A stretch of DNA of 64,000 nt from Sphingomonas oligoaromativorans (GTDB lineage: Bacteria > Pseudomonadota > Alphaproteobacteria > Sphingomonadales > Sphingomonadaceae), in the NCBI RefSeq assembly GCF_011762195.1, contig NZ_JAASQK010000002.1, forward strand, positions 248,001 to 312,000, in the 5' to 3' direction. Made by a program: the position numbers and the translations under genes. Each line of letters begins with the position of its first letter. The first letter of the stretch is position 1. Positions 40,031-51,902 of this stretch are shown here, piece by piece. The notes under the pieces are model-generated. The model was not told where the DNA came from, searched no databases, and saw only the letters and a list, made by a program, of their open reading frames with translations.

Positions 40031-43000
40031 ATGCTCTCGGGATGGCCGATCTCGCTCGGCCGATTGTGCATCGCGCTCGCGCGGCTCATCCTGATCGCCA
40101 TACTCGTCACAGCCGGGCTCGCGGCGCGGCCGGCCGGTGCGCGCGATACCCAGCGATCGATCACCCAATATGCGCACCGGGTCTGGACCGTCGGCCTGAA
40201 CGGACTGGGCACGGCGCCGCTCTCGATCGCGCAATCGCCGGACGGATATCTGCTGTTCGGCGCCCAGGACGGCATCTACCGGTTCAACGGCGAGCGGTTT
40301 CAGCGCTGGCAGCCGTGGGCGGGCGGCCCGCACTCCTACCATTCCGTTTCCAATATGCTGTTCGCCCGCGACGGCACTCTCTACCTTTCGGTCGATGATG
40401 GCCTGGCCCGATACAGGAACGGCAGGTTCTTCTTCTTCAAGGAGAGGCTGACGTCGCCATCCTCCGTCTTTGAAGACGCGCACGGCACGATCTGGATCGG
40501 CAACCTCGGATGGCGCGGGGCGCACAATGAAATTTGCCATGTCGCGGGCGATCGGGTCGTCTGCCGGGGCGTCGCCGATGGCGCGATGTGCCGCACCGGC
40601 ATTGCCGCGGCGCCGAATCCTCACGGCGGAATCCTGTCGTTCAACGAGAGGGGAGTCTGCCGCCTGTCCGAAAATGGCCGGGAAAGTCGCCTCGACTATC
40701 CCGATCACAAGCCGATGCGGTCCGCGCGGGTCGTGTGGGACGCGGCAGGCCATGTCTATGCGATGCTCCGGGATGCGAGCGATCAATATCACCTCGAGAC
40801 CGATGGGCTCGGGTGGCAGACGATTCCGACGTCGAAGAAGATCATGGACGGCCAAAGCCTCTTCCGGGATCGGGCGGGCGCCTTGTGGATCGGCACCTTC
40901 CGCTCCGGCCTGTGGCGGATCATCAACGGCAAGGCCGAACACTACACGCAGGCGGATGGACTTTCGGGCAACAACGTGACGTCGATCCTCGAGGATCGGG
41001 AAGGATCGATCTGGATCACGACGACCGAAGGGATCGATCAGTTCCGCGCGCAACCGGTCGTGCGTTTCGGCTCGCGGGAAGGCTTGTCGGCGGACCGGCC
41101 CGGAAATCTCCTGGTCACGCGGACCGGCGACCTCTGGGTGAGCAACGTCAACGGAGTGGACGCGTTCCGGGACGGCCGCCTCCTCACGCCCGCCCCCTAT
41201 GCGTCGTCGCGCCCCGACGTGCTCTCCATCGCACAGGACAGCGATGGAAGGACGTGGTCGCTCGTCGGCGGGATCGGCATCTTCTACGAGAACGAAAGGC
41301 ACACGGTTCGCAACGACCTGCACGTTCCCCTGAGCGAGCCGCAGGATCTCGCGGCGACCCCCGACGGAAACGTGTGGACGGGCAACATATACAATGGCGG
41401 CGCGACGCCGCGGGGCGCGCTGGTGCAGATGCGGGCTGGCCGGGTGGTGGCGGCCTTTCCCACGCCCGAGGCCGTCGATCACTCGGTGATCTACAAGCTC
41501 GCGCCGGACGGCAGAGACGGGCTTTGGGTCGCCGTCGTCAATCACGGCGCGCTGCTTTTCCGAAACGGGCGCTACTATCGCCTGCCGATGCCGACGAACA
41601 CGAACGTCGTCGGTATTGCTCCGATCAAGCCCGGCTCCGCGTGGATGGTCACCATGGACGGGCTGTACCATGTCGTGGCGAACGGCGCCGCGCGGCGGAT
41701 CGGGGTGGCGGACGGCTTGCCCTGTGAGACCTTCCCGGCCGTGACCACGACCGCGAAAGGCGATCTTTGGCTGAAATCCGATTGCGGCCTACTCCATATC
41801 GCCAAGCGCGAGCTCGACTCCTTCCTGACGAGCGAGGGCAGCAAGCTTCACGCGGACCAGATCGACGCCGGCGACGGTGCGCCGGTCGACGAATATTCCA
41901 ACCACCCCTACGAAACCCCGGACGGGAGGGTCTGGTTTACCAATTTCAGCGATGTGTTCATGGTCGATCCCAAGGCGGCCGCCACCCCCAGGCAGCCGGT
42001 GCCTGTGGTCATCGAGGATGTCCTGGCCGACGGCAAAAGCTTCCTGTCCGCGCTGGGCAGGCGGTCACCCACCCGGCCACGCCGGATAGAGATCGGCTTT
42101 GCCGGGCTGGACTTCATTCGGCCGGACCGTGTCGGTTTTCGCTATGAGCTGTCCCGTGGAGCCCGCCAATGGCGCGGAGTGACCACGGAGAGGACGGTCT
42201 CCTTCACCGATCTCGGTCCGGGGCAATATAGCTTCTCGGTCGTGGCCTGCGAGAACGATGCCCGATGCAGCCTCAAGCCCGCCACGCTCGCCTTCGAGAT
42301 TCCGCCGACGTTCGTTCAGACCTGGATGTTCAAGGTCGCGATGGCGTTCCTGGCCGCCTTCGTCGCCTGGGTCGCCTATCGAATCTGGCACCATCAGGTG
42401 ACGGTGGACATCCAGCGGCGCACCGAAGTCCGGTTGGGCGAGCGCGAGCGTATCGCGCGTGATCTCCACGACACGCTTCTCCAGGGGTTCCAGGGGCTCC
42501 TCCTGCGGATTCAGGGAGTCGCGAACAATCTCCCGCGCGAGGACCAGCTCCGCGCCCGGCTGGAAAGCGCGCTCAACAGAGGGGAGCAGATCATCGTCGA
42601 GGGGCGCAACCGGGTCCGCGATCTCCGAGTGGACGAGCATGGTCTGCCCGATATGCTGCGCAAGTTCATCGACGATGCGTCGCTTGACTGCGACATCGGG
42701 ATCTACCTCGAAATCGAAGGGGCCTTGCGCGATCTGCGCCGTGGAATCTCGACGGAGATCGGACAGATAGCGCGCGAGGCTCTGTCGAACGCATGTCGCC
42801 ATGCCGAGGCATCCCGAATAGCGGTGATCGTCGCATTCGGCCTTCGCGCGTTGCAGGTTCGGATCGTCGACGACGGCAAGGGGCTTCGCGTGCAGCCCGA
42901 ACAGCACGCCGTCCCGCATTTCGGATTGAGCGGCATGAAGGAGCGCGCCGAGCGGCTGAATGCCTCCTTCAGGATCGACAGCGCGCCTGGGAAGGGCACC

Positions 43001-43222
43001 GAGGTATCGCTCTCCCTCTCCTCGAGCCTGGCCTATGAGCCCCAATCGAGCGCGGTGGCGGCCCTGCTCGGCCGGATGTGCGATCTGTTTGGCGGCGTCA
43101 GGAGAAGCCTGTTCGGGCGCTCCCCCGATATGGACGCCTCAGGACAGGCTGGGGATGAGAGGCATTGGGCGAGCCCCCCGCCCACGCCGGAGGTAGGAGC
43201 AATCGCTCACCCGTCTGAGTGA
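40031..43222 (+). CDS. Hybrid-fold sensor histidine kinase with periplasmic beta-propeller (two-component regulator propeller, Y_Y_Y, HisKA_3)
   Basis: This protein has about 1063 residues. A signal/anchor segment (LILIAILVTAGLAARPAGA) is followed by a periplasmic propeller built from repeats such as GTLYLSVDDGLARY, GTIWIGN and GSIWITTTEG (about 40-660), a Y_Y_Y domain (about 685-745), one membrane helix (about 765-785), HisKA_3 with His813 in RIARDLHDTLLQGFQGL, and a HATPase_c domain (EALSNACRHAEAS, GLSGMKERAERL, about 900-995). A 60-residue tail follows. The start is uncertain: ATG 40031, or TTG 39992 giving 13 more residues; a strong AGGAGG lies 15 bases before the ATG. It phosphorylates the adjacent LuxR-type regulator. 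Its stimulus is unknown. Confidence 0.9.
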   Translation: MLSGWPISLGRLCIALARLILIAILVTAGLAARPAGARDTQRSITQYAHRVWTVGLNGLGTAPLSIAQSPDGYLLFGAQDGIYRFNGERFQRWQPWAGGPHSYHSVSNMLFARDGTLYLSVDDGLARYRNGRFFFFKERLTSPSSVFEDAHGTIWIGNLGWRGAHNEICHVAGDRVVCRGVADGAMCRTGIAAAPNPHGGILSFNERGVCRLSENGRESRLDYPDHKPMRSARVVWDAAGHVYAMLRDASDQYHLETDGLGWQTIPTSKKIMDGQSLFRDRAGALWIGTFRSGLWRIINGKAEHYTQADGLSGNNVTSILEDREGSIWITTTEGIDQFRAQPVVRFGSREGLSADRPGNLLVTRTGDLWVSNVNGVDAFRDGRLLTPAPYASSRPDVLSIAQDSDGRTWSLVGGIGIFYENERHTVRNDLHVPLSEPQDLAATPDGNVWTGNIYNGGATPRGALVQMRAGRVVAAFPTPEAVDHSVIYKLAPDGRDGLWVAVVNHGALLFRNGRYYRLPMPTNTNVVGIAPIKPGSAWMVTMDGLYHVVANGAARRIGVADGLPCETFPAVTTTAKGDLWLKSDCGLLHIAKRELDSFLTSEGSKLHADQIDAGDGAPVDEYSNHPYETPDGRVWFTNFSDVFMVDPKAAATPRQPVPVVIEDVLADGKSFLSALGRRSPTRPRRIEIGFAGLDFIRPDRVGFRYELSRGARQWRGVTTERTVSFTDLGPGQYSFSVVACENDARCSLKPATLAFEIPPTFVQTWMFKVAMAFLAAFVAWVAYRIWHHQVTVDIQRRTEVRLGERERIARDLHDTLLQGFQGLLLRIQGVANNLPREDQLRARLESALNRGEQIIVEGRNRVRDLRVDEHGLPDMLRKFIDDASLDCDIGIYLEIEGALRDLRRGISTEIGQIAREALSNACRHAEASRIAVIVAFGLRALQVRIVDDGKGLRVQPEQHAVPHFGLSGMKERAERLNASFRIDSAPGKGTEVSLSLSSSLAYEPQSSAVAALLGRMCDLFGGVRRSLFGRSPDMDASGQAGDERHWASPPPTPEVGAIAHPSE

Positions 43223-43225
43223 TCG
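43204..43225. promoter_or_regulatory. Second copy of the operator-like repeat after the kinase gene
   Basis: CGCTCACCC (43204-43212), four bases, and GAGTGATCG (43217-43225) repeat the arrangement seen at 39242-39265; seven of nine bases of the right arm match. It overlaps the last codons of the kinase gene and lies 56 bases before the next small gene. Confidence 0.5.
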
Positions 43226-43280
43226 CGACTCCCACCAGTCGAACGTCACGCCGCCGGTCGGACGATGTCAGTTTCTGGCC

Positions 43281-43637
43281 ATGGCTCGCTACCTCCGCCG
43301 GAACCCAGCTTTCTCCATCGACGCCACCGCTTTTGCGCTGGTGACGTCGATGGAGGGAACCCTGGCGATCATGCCGCCGCGCGTGGACATCATGTCCGCG
43401 GCGCCGGCGATCGCGTCTGTCGCGGCGGCGATCCTGATCGCACTCGAACTGCACGACCGTTGCGCCTTCGCTCTGGGGTTCCTCCGCTACCGGGCCAACC
43501 TCATATGCCGCAGCATGGGTGCGAGCTTCCCAACCGCGAGCGGCGCGACGGCGCTCGCTTTTATCGGTGCCGAGTCCCGGTCCTTCGATCGGTTGGCCCG
43601 GGATCGGCGCACCAACGATCGGAGCGGACGTCCATGA
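43281..43637 (+). CDS. Small hypothetical protein coupled to a histidine kinase
   Basis: This 118-residue protein has an unrecognised family. A hydrophobic stretch around IMSAAPAIASVAAAILIALEL (about residues 37-57) could be a membrane anchor; the remainder is polar and Arg-rich. Its stop codon overlaps the start of the kinase gene at 43634 (ATGA), which argues for real translation. It follows the operator-like repeat at 43204. It could be an accessory subunit or only a coupling frame; confidence that it is a true protein is moderate. Confidence 0.45.
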   Translation: MARYLRRNPAFSIDATAFALVTSMEGTLAIMPPRVDIMSAAPAIASVAAAILIALELHDRCAFALGFLRYRANLICRSMGASFPTASGATALAFIGAESRSFDRLARDRRTNDRSGRP

Positions 43638-44326
43638 CCCAGATTCTCTCGCCCAAGTACATCGCGCCCGACATGTTCGAGGACATTCTCCTGCGCGAGC
43701 AGCTTCACCGCTTTTCGAACAGCTTCCAGATCGTCGCCGCGCTTGCCCGCCAGTGCAATCGCAAGTCGGGCGCGCACGATACGGCATCGATGCTCGAAGC
43801 GCTCGAGGACAGGCTGCTTTCGCTGACGACGCTGCATCGGCTCCTCGCGACGAATTTCGAGATGCCCGATTTCGCCGGGCGCGTGCATGAGATCGCCCGC
43901 AAACTTGTACGTTCATTCGGCCGGACGGACGGCGTCATCCTGCACGTCGATCGTTTCTGGCTCCCCGAACAGCATCGGTTTCGCCTTGGCCTGATCGTCA
44001 GCGAACTGGTGACCAACGCGCTCAAGCACAGCCTGTATAGCTGCGCCGAGGGCCTGATCGAGATTTCCGTCCGCACGAGTGGCTGCTCGATCATTCTGAC
44101 GGTCGTCGACAGCAATCGCAAGGCGCTGAACGGCCGGCGCCTCCTCCCCTCGCCGATCGTTGCCGGCCTGGCCGAGAGCATCGGCGGCGTCGCGGAAGTC
44201 GTCGATCAGAACGGCTATGCCGCCAGGGTGACATTGCCCCGTGAGGAGCGTCCGTTCGAGATCATTGAAGGATCTTGGACGCGGCCCGCGATGATGCCTG
44301 CGATGACGTCGGCTGCGCTCCATTGA
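43634..44326 (+). CDS. Soluble histidine kinase of the HWE/HisKA_2 type
   Basis: This 230-residue protein is a short cytosolic kinase. The phosphoacceptor His25 is in REQLHRFSNSFQIV, the H-box style of HisKA_2/HWE kinases; the ATP-binding domain has LIVSELVTNALKHSLYS (N-box) and later LPREERPFE. No sensor or membrane domain is present, so it needs a partner for input. In alphaproteobacteria such kinases often feed the PhyR/EcfG general stress pathway; that link is not shown here. Two uncharacterised small frames and the large kinase precede it. Confidence 0.82.
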   Translation: MTQILSPKYIAPDMFEDILLREQLHRFSNSFQIVAALARQCNRKSGAHDTASMLEALEDRLLSLTTLHRLLATNFEMPDFAGRVHEIARKLVRSFGRTDGVILHVDRFWLPEQHRFRLGLIVSELVTNALKHSLYSCAEGLIEISVRTSGCSIILTVVDSNRKALNGRRLLPSPIVAGLAESIGGVAEVVDQNGYAARVTLPREERPFEIIEGSWTRPAMMPAMTSAALH

Positions 44327-44565
44327 GGGCGGCGACGCGAATTCTGATATCCCGTTGTCCTTCTCCCGCCGCCGGATCGGCCGAGAGGAGAAGGACACTC
44401 CGATCGACGCCAGAGCGACCGAACGCGCGGGATCAGCCATGCTCCTCGCGAGCCAGCCAGATCATTCCGCAGATGGCGCAGGGACGTCCGCTCCGAACGG
44501 AAAACGCCGCTCGCGGAGGTTCGGATGGGGATCAACCCCCGAAAACCAATGATTTTTTTGGGAAA

Positions 44566-47182
<2,617 letters not shown>

Positions 47183-47455
47183 GGCGCGCTACGATGCGCC
47201 GCCACCCGCCGAGCTTGCCCCACCCAGCCCCATCGGCTATATCCGGTTGATCCGACGGGCCAGGCCCGCGGTGGCAGGCGCGGAGCGGGGGCCTTGGGCT
47301 TCCTCCTCTCGCGCCCTTTTCGCATGGAAAGATATGCCTCCGCGCTCCCGGTCCTGCGGACGCCGCGACGGGTGTTCGGCCCCCGCGGCAGTTCGGCCAA
47401 AGACCTCTGGATTCAACCAGATGGCCGGAAACGATTGATAGGAAGCAACCTTTAT

Positions 47456-49180
47456 ATGGCGACTTCTGCCACCCCCACCCGCGACGATTTCGCGGCTCTG
47501 CTCGACCAGACCCTGGGTCACGCTGACGGCTTCGAAGGCCGCGTCGTCAAGGGCACCGTCACCGCCATCGAGAACGACCTCGTCGTCATCGACGTGGGCC
47601 TCAAGTCCGAAGGCCGCGTGCCGCTGCGCGAGTTCGCGCCCGCGCCGGGCCAGAAGGCCGAGCTTTCCGTCGGCGACGAAGTCGAAGTCTATGTCGACCG
47701 CGTCGAGAACATGCACGGCGAAGCGATGCTCAGCCGCGACCGCGCCCGCCGCGAAGCCGCTTGGGACAAGCTGGAAGGCGAGTTCGCCAAGACCGCGCGC
47801 GTCGAGGGCGTGATCTTCGGCCGCGTCAAGGGCGGCTTCACCGTCGACCTGAACGGCGCCGTGGCGTTCCTTCCGGGCTCGCAGGTGGACATCCGTCCGG
47901 TCCGCGACGTCACCCCGCTGATGGACATCCCGCAGCCGTTCCAGATCCTCAAGATGGATCGCCGCCGCGGCAACATCGTCGTGTCGCGCCGCGCCGTCCT
48001 CGAAGAGACCCGCGCCGAGCAGCGCACCGGCCTGATCCAGTCGCTGGCCGAGGGCCAGGTGATCGACGGCGTCGTCAAGAACATCACCGATTACGGTGCG
48101 TTCGTCGACCTCGGCGGCATCGACGGCCTGCTCCATGTCACCGACATGAGCTACAAGCGCGTCAACCACCCGTCGGAAGTCATCAACATCGGTGACACCG
48201 TCAAGGTGCAGATCATCCGCATCAACCGCGAGACGCAGCGCATCAGCCTCGGCATGAAGCAGCTCGAGAGCGATCCGTGGGAAGGCGCCGCCGCCAAGTA
48301 TCCGGTCGGTGGCAAGTTCTCGGGCCGCGTGACGAACATCACCGAATATGGTGCGTTCGTTGAGCTCGAAGCCGGCATCGAAGGCCTGGTCCACGTCTCG
48401 GAGATGAGCTGGACCAAGAAGAACGTGCATCCGGGCAAGATCGTTTCGACCTCGCAGGAAGTCGACGTGGTCATCCTCGAGGTGGACGAGGACAAGCGCC
48501 GCATCTCGCTCGGCCTCAAGCAGGCCCAGCAGAACCCGTGGGAAGCGTTCGCCGACAAGCACCCGATCGGCTCGACCGTCGAGGGCGAAGTCAAGAACGC
48601 GACCGAGTTCGGCCTGTTCATCGGCCTGGACGGCGACGTGGACGGCATGGTCCACATGTCGGACATCGCCTGGGGCGTGACCGGCGAAGAAGCGCTTGCG
48701 ATGCACCACAAGGGCGAGACCGTGCAGGCGGTCGTGCTCGACGTGGACGCCGAGAAGGAACGCATCTCGCTCGGCATCAAGCAGCTTGAGCGCGGCGGCG
48801 TTGCCGGCGCGGGTGCCGCGACCGGCGGTGCCAACACCTCGGGCGTCAACAAGGGCCAGACCGTCACCGTCACCGTTCTGTCGGTGGGCGATGCGGGCCT
48901 CGACGTGCAGATCGGCGACGATGGCGCGACCGGCTTCATCCGCCGTGGCGATCTCGGCCGCGACCGCGACGAGCAGCGCGCCGAGCGCTTCCAGGTCGGC
49001 CAGAAGTTCGACGCGATGGTGACCGGCTTCGACCGCTCCAAGAAGCCGACCTTCTCGATCAAGGCGCTTCAGCTCGCCGAAGAGAAGCAGGCCGTCGCGC
49101 AGTACGGTTCGTCCGATTCGGGCGCGTCGCTCGGCGACATCCTCGGCGAGGCCTTCAAGGCCCGTCAGGAGAACCAGTAA
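47456..49180 (+). CDS. rpsA: 30S ribosomal protein S1
   Basis: This 574-residue protein has six S1/OB RNA-binding repeats; four well-kept copies (for example ITDYGAFVDLGGIDGLLHVTDMS, broken here by family variation, and ITEYGAFVELEAGIEGLVH) follow two divergent N-terminal ones. S1 brings mRNA to the 30S subunit. ATG at 47456 places the N-terminus in line with other alphaproteobacterial S1 proteins; an in-frame upstream extension is not conserved-looking. A clear intrinsic terminator follows at 49248-49283. Confidence 0.96.
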   Translation: MATSATPTRDDFAALLDQTLGHADGFEGRVVKGTVTAIENDLVVIDVGLKSEGRVPLREFAPAPGQKAELSVGDEVEVYVDRVENMHGEAMLSRDRARREAAWDKLEGEFAKTARVEGVIFGRVKGGFTVDLNGAVAFLPGSQVDIRPVRDVTPLMDIPQPFQILKMDRRRGNIVVSRRAVLEETRAEQRTGLIQSLAEGQVIDGVVKNITDYGAFVDLGGIDGLLHVTDMSYKRVNHPSEVINIGDTVKVQIIRINRETQRISLGMKQLESDPWEGAAAKYPVGGKFSGRVTNITEYGAFVELEAGIEGLVHVSEMSWTKKNVHPGKIVSTSQEVDVVILEVDEDKRRISLGLKQAQQNPWEAFADKHPIGSTVEGEVKNATEFGLFIGLDGDVDGMVHMSDIAWGVTGEEALAMHHKGETVQAVVLDVDAEKERISLGIKQLERGGVAGAGAATGGANTSGVNKGQTVTVTVLSVGDAGLDVQIGDDGATGFIRRGDLGRDRDEQRAERFQVGQKFDAMVTGFDRSKKPTFSIKALQLAEEKQAVAQYGSSDSGASLGDILGEAFKARQENQ

Positions 49181-49247
49181 GGCTTGCCGGCGCCGCTCCT
49201 TTCGGGGTGGCGCCGCAACGCCGGCGATGGTTTCGCCAACGAAAAGA

Positions 49248-49283
49248 AATCCCCTCCCGCCCCTGGCCGGAGGGGATTTTTTT
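49248..49283 (+). terminator. Intrinsic terminator after rpsA
   Basis: AATCCCCTCC (49248-49257) and GGAGGGGATT (49269-49278) make a perfect 10-bp stem with a loop of 11 bases, directly followed by a T run (49277-49283). It lies 68 bases after the rpsA stop. Confidence 0.88.
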
Positions 49284-49451
49284 GTGCGCGGCCGAGCGTT
49301 CCAGCCGCCTCCGCCTGAATCGCGGCGTGCGCATTGTGATTACACGGAAAAAAGCCGAGCATCTCACATGCTGCACAGGCGTGACATTGATCCAGTTTTA
49401 TGGAATTGGACGACAGGCGGCTCCCGAGGCCGGTCGACAGGGTAAGACAAG

Positions 49452-49730
49452 ATGATCCGTTCCGAACTCGTTCAACGGGTGGCCGAAGCCAACCCGGACC
49501 TGCCTGTGAAGGATGTGGAGCGGCTCGTCGGGGTGATCTTCGAAGCGATCAGCGCGCATCTCGTGGCCGGCGGCCGCGTCGAGCTGCGCGGCTTCGGCGC
49601 CTTCTCCACCCGCGCCCGGGAGGCCCGCACCGGCCGCAACCCGCGCACCGGCGAGCCGGTCGACGTGTCGGCCAAGCGCGTGCCCTATTTCAAGCCGGGC
49701 AAGGAAATGCGGGAACGCCTCAACGTCTGA
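49452..49730 (+). CDS. ihfB: Integration host factor beta subunit
   Basis: This 92-residue DNA-bending protein opens [17 protein letters not shown] and has the beta-arm segment [20 protein letters not shown] and the C-terminal [13 protein letters not shown] typical of IHF-beta. It pairs with IHF-alpha to bend specific sites by about 160 degrees. Its place after rpsA is conserved in many proteobacteria. ATG at 49452 has only a weak ribosome site (GGGTAAGACAAG). A tRNA-Leu gene lies 54 bp downstream. Confidence 0.93.
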   Translation: MIRSELVQRVAEANPDLPVKDVERLVGVIFEAISAHLVAGGRVELRGFGAFSTRAREARTGRNPRTGEPVDVSAKRVPYFKPGKEMRERLNV

Positions 49731-49784
49731 GGCTTTCCGCGAGGGCTTGACCTGGCCCCCGCCCAACGCCTTTGTGGCGCCCGT

Positions 49785-49868
49785 GCGGGCGTGGCGAAAC
49801 CGGTAGACGCAGGCGACTTAAAATCGCCCTCCCATGGAGTGCGGGTTCGAGTCCCGCCGCCCGCACCA
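49785..49868 (+). tRNA. tRNA-Leu (anticodon TAA)
   Basis: The gene begins GCGGGCGTGGCGAAACC and ends CGCCCGCACCA with an encoded CCA. The anticodon stem-loop GCGACTTAAAATCGC shows anticodon TAA, and a long variable arm (CCTCCCATGGAG) is present, as expected of class II leucine tRNAs. The T-loop is GGTTCGAGTCC. Confidence 0.95.
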
Positions 49869-49911
49869 ATGGCTCGCCGCCTCCGTGATGCCAGCGCGAA
49901 AAGCCCGGCAC

Positions 49912-49945
49912 AAAAAAGCCCCGCCAGCGGGAAGGCCGGCGGGGC
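49912..49945 (-). terminator. Intrinsic terminator, minus strand, downstream of glpD
   Basis: GCCCCGCC (49918-49925) and GGCGGGGC (49938-49945) form an 8-bp stem; on the minus strand it is followed by TTTTTT (49917-49912). It would end transcripts of the glp operon after a long untranslated tail. Confidence 0.7.
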
Positions 49946-50438
49946 AACTCAGGATACCGCCAAGCGAGGGGGGGAGCTCGGCGGGTCGAGAGGGGCAATA
50001 GCGCTGGCCAGTTGCAATGTAAAATCGATATTGCACGTCAGCGTCATCGAATTTCATCATCAGGGCCGGGCGATTTTTCGGCATCGACGGACGGTCGGAA
50101 TCCTCTCCGCAGCTTCCGGCCAAATCGGATGCATTTCCCGATCCCATGCCGAATCCCGCTTTTTCCGGGGCTGGCATCGGGGAAAGGCGGCCGGCTTCCC
50201 CCGGCACGGCCCGAGGCAAAAGAACCCAATTTGAACCTGTCCGATTGCATCCGGGGGAAAGCTGGCGGAACATCCGCCTGTCAATCGACCTTTGTCGAGC
50301 GATGTCGCCTCGGGCAATCCGCGGGCGCAATCCCGGACGGGATTCAGTTCTGTATCGCGTATCGTCGTGTCCGTTGCTTTGCGTATCCGTCTGCATAAAT
50401 GGCCTCGACGGACGCCTCGCTCATGGGCGACGGGGTGG
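49946..50438. other. Gene-free stretch between the terminator and glpD
   Basis: About 490 bases hold no supported gene on either strand. TGCAAT and ATTGCA occur as an 11-base-spaced inverted repeat near 50020-50043. I recognise no RNA gene or repeat, so this may be the long 3' untranslated region of glpD. Confidence 0.4.
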
Positions 50439-51902
50439 TCAGCGCCGGTTCGAGAGATAATCCGAAACCCGGCGACGCGTCTCTTCATCGACATGCAGGC
50501 CAAGCTTGGTGCGCCGCCACAATATATCCTCGGCGGTGCGCGCCCATTCCCGCTCCACGAGATAATCCACCTCGCGCGTCGAAAGCCCGCCGCCCAGATC
50601 GATGATCGCGGTGGCATCGCCCAGCACCCGCTCGATCCGCGTGCCATAGGCATGGGCCATGCGCCCGGCCGTCAGCGCATCGAGGAACGGCCAGCGCCGC
50701 CGCACATCGGCAAGGAAGGCGTCGAAATCGCCATCCGGCAGATCGCCGCCCGGCAGCGGCTCGTCCGCCGTCCAGGCCGGCCCCATATGCGGCAGGAAGG
50801 GCTTGAGCTTGTCGAGCGCATGTTCGGCGAGGCGGCGATAGGTGGTGATCTTGCCCCCGAAGGCGGAGAGCACCTGCGGCCCCTCCTCCACCCCCAGCGT
50901 CAGCACATAGTCGCGCGTGACGGCCGAGGCGTCTTCCGCGCCGTCGTCGAACAGCGGGCGGACGCCGGAATAGCTGCCCACCATGTCGTCCGGCCCGATC
51001 GGCTTCGCGAAATAGCGGTTCACCGCGCGGCAGAGATAGTCGATCTCGTCCGGGTCGATCCGGGGCGCGGAGGGATCGCCCTCATAGGGCTTGTCGGTGG
51101 TGCCGATCAGCGTGAAGTCGCGCTCATAGGGGATGGCGAAGACGATCCGCTTGTCGTCGTTCTGGAAGATATAGGCGTGCTCCCCCTCATAGAGCCTGCG
51201 GACGAGGATATGGCTGCCCTTCACCAGCCGGGGCGGCCGCTCGGCATGGACGCCGGCCAGTTCGCCCAGCACCTGCCCCACCCATGGCCCCGCCGTGTTG
51301 ACGATCGCGCGGGCCGCGACGGTCGTGCCGTCGTCCAGCGTGGCGATCCAGCGTCCGCCCTCGCGGCGCGCGCCCGCGAAGCCCGTGTGCGTGCGGATTA
51401 TGGCGCCCCGCTCGGCCGCTCCCAGCGCGTTCAGCGCGACGAGGCGGGCGTCATCCACCCAGGCGTCCGAATAGACGAAGCCCTTCTCCACGCCCGCCAG
51501 CCCGGCGCCCCACGGACCATCGAGGCTCACCCCTTCGGACTTGGGCAGGCGGGTGCGGCCGCCGATGTGATCGTAGAGGAAGAGGCCGGTGCGGATCATC
51601 CACGCCGGGCGCATATCCTCGGCCAGCGGCATGACGAAGCGCATCGGCTTGATGAGATGCGGCGCCAGCCCGAGCAGCACCTCGCGCTCCGCCAGCGCCT
51701 CGCGCACAAGGCGGAACTCGTAATATTCGAGATAGCGCAGCCCGCCATGGATCAGCTTGGTGCTGGAGGACGAGGTGTGCGCGGCGAGATCGTCCCGCTC
51801 GACGAGGAGGACGCCGAGCCCCCGCCCCGCCGCGTCGCGCGCGATGCCGGCGCCGTTCACGCCGCCACCGATGATGAGCAGATCGACCTCGCCGGGGCTC
51901 AT
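50439..51902 (-). CDS. glpD: Glycerol-3-phosphate dehydrogenase (FAD, aerobic)
   Basis: This 487-residue membrane-associated flavoprotein oxidises sn-glycerol 3-phosphate to dihydroxyacetone phosphate and feeds electrons to quinone. The FAD motif [20 protein letters not shown] starts the protein, and [20 protein letters not shown] and [19 protein letters not shown] are typical. ATG at 51902 overlaps the glpK stop (ATGA). It is the last gene of the glpFKD operon. Length is slightly short of the E. coli enzyme at the C-terminus, which is common in alphaproteobacteria. Confidence 0.95.
   Translation of the reverse strand: MSPGEVDLLIIGGGVNGAGIARDAAGRGLGVLLVERDDLAAHTSSSSTKLIHGGLRYLEYYEFRLVREALAEREVLLGLAPHLIKPMRFVMPLAEDMRPAWMIRTGLFLYDHIGGRTRLPKSEGVSLDGPWGAGLAGVEKGFVYSDAWVDDARLVALNALGAAERGAIIRTHTGFAGARREGGRWIATLDDGTTVAARAIVNTAGPWVGQVLGELAGVHAERPPRLVKGSHILVRRLYEGEHAYIFQNDDKRIVFAIPYERDFTLIGTTDKPYEGDPSAPRIDPDEIDYLCRAVNRYFAKPIGPDDMVGSYSGVRPLFDDGAEDASAVTRDYVLTLGVEEGPQVLSAFGGKITTYRRLAEHALDKLKPFLPHMGPAWTADEPLPGGDLPDGDFDAFLADVRRRWPFLDALTAGRMAHAYGTRIERVLGDATAIIDLGGGLSTREVDYLVEREWARTAEDILWRRTKLGLHVDEETRRRVSDYLSNRR

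Noticed and set aside
44327..44565. Possible small gene between the HWE kinase and tRNA-Ala
   Set aside because: Short frames here lack ribosome sites and similarity; nothing supports a gene.
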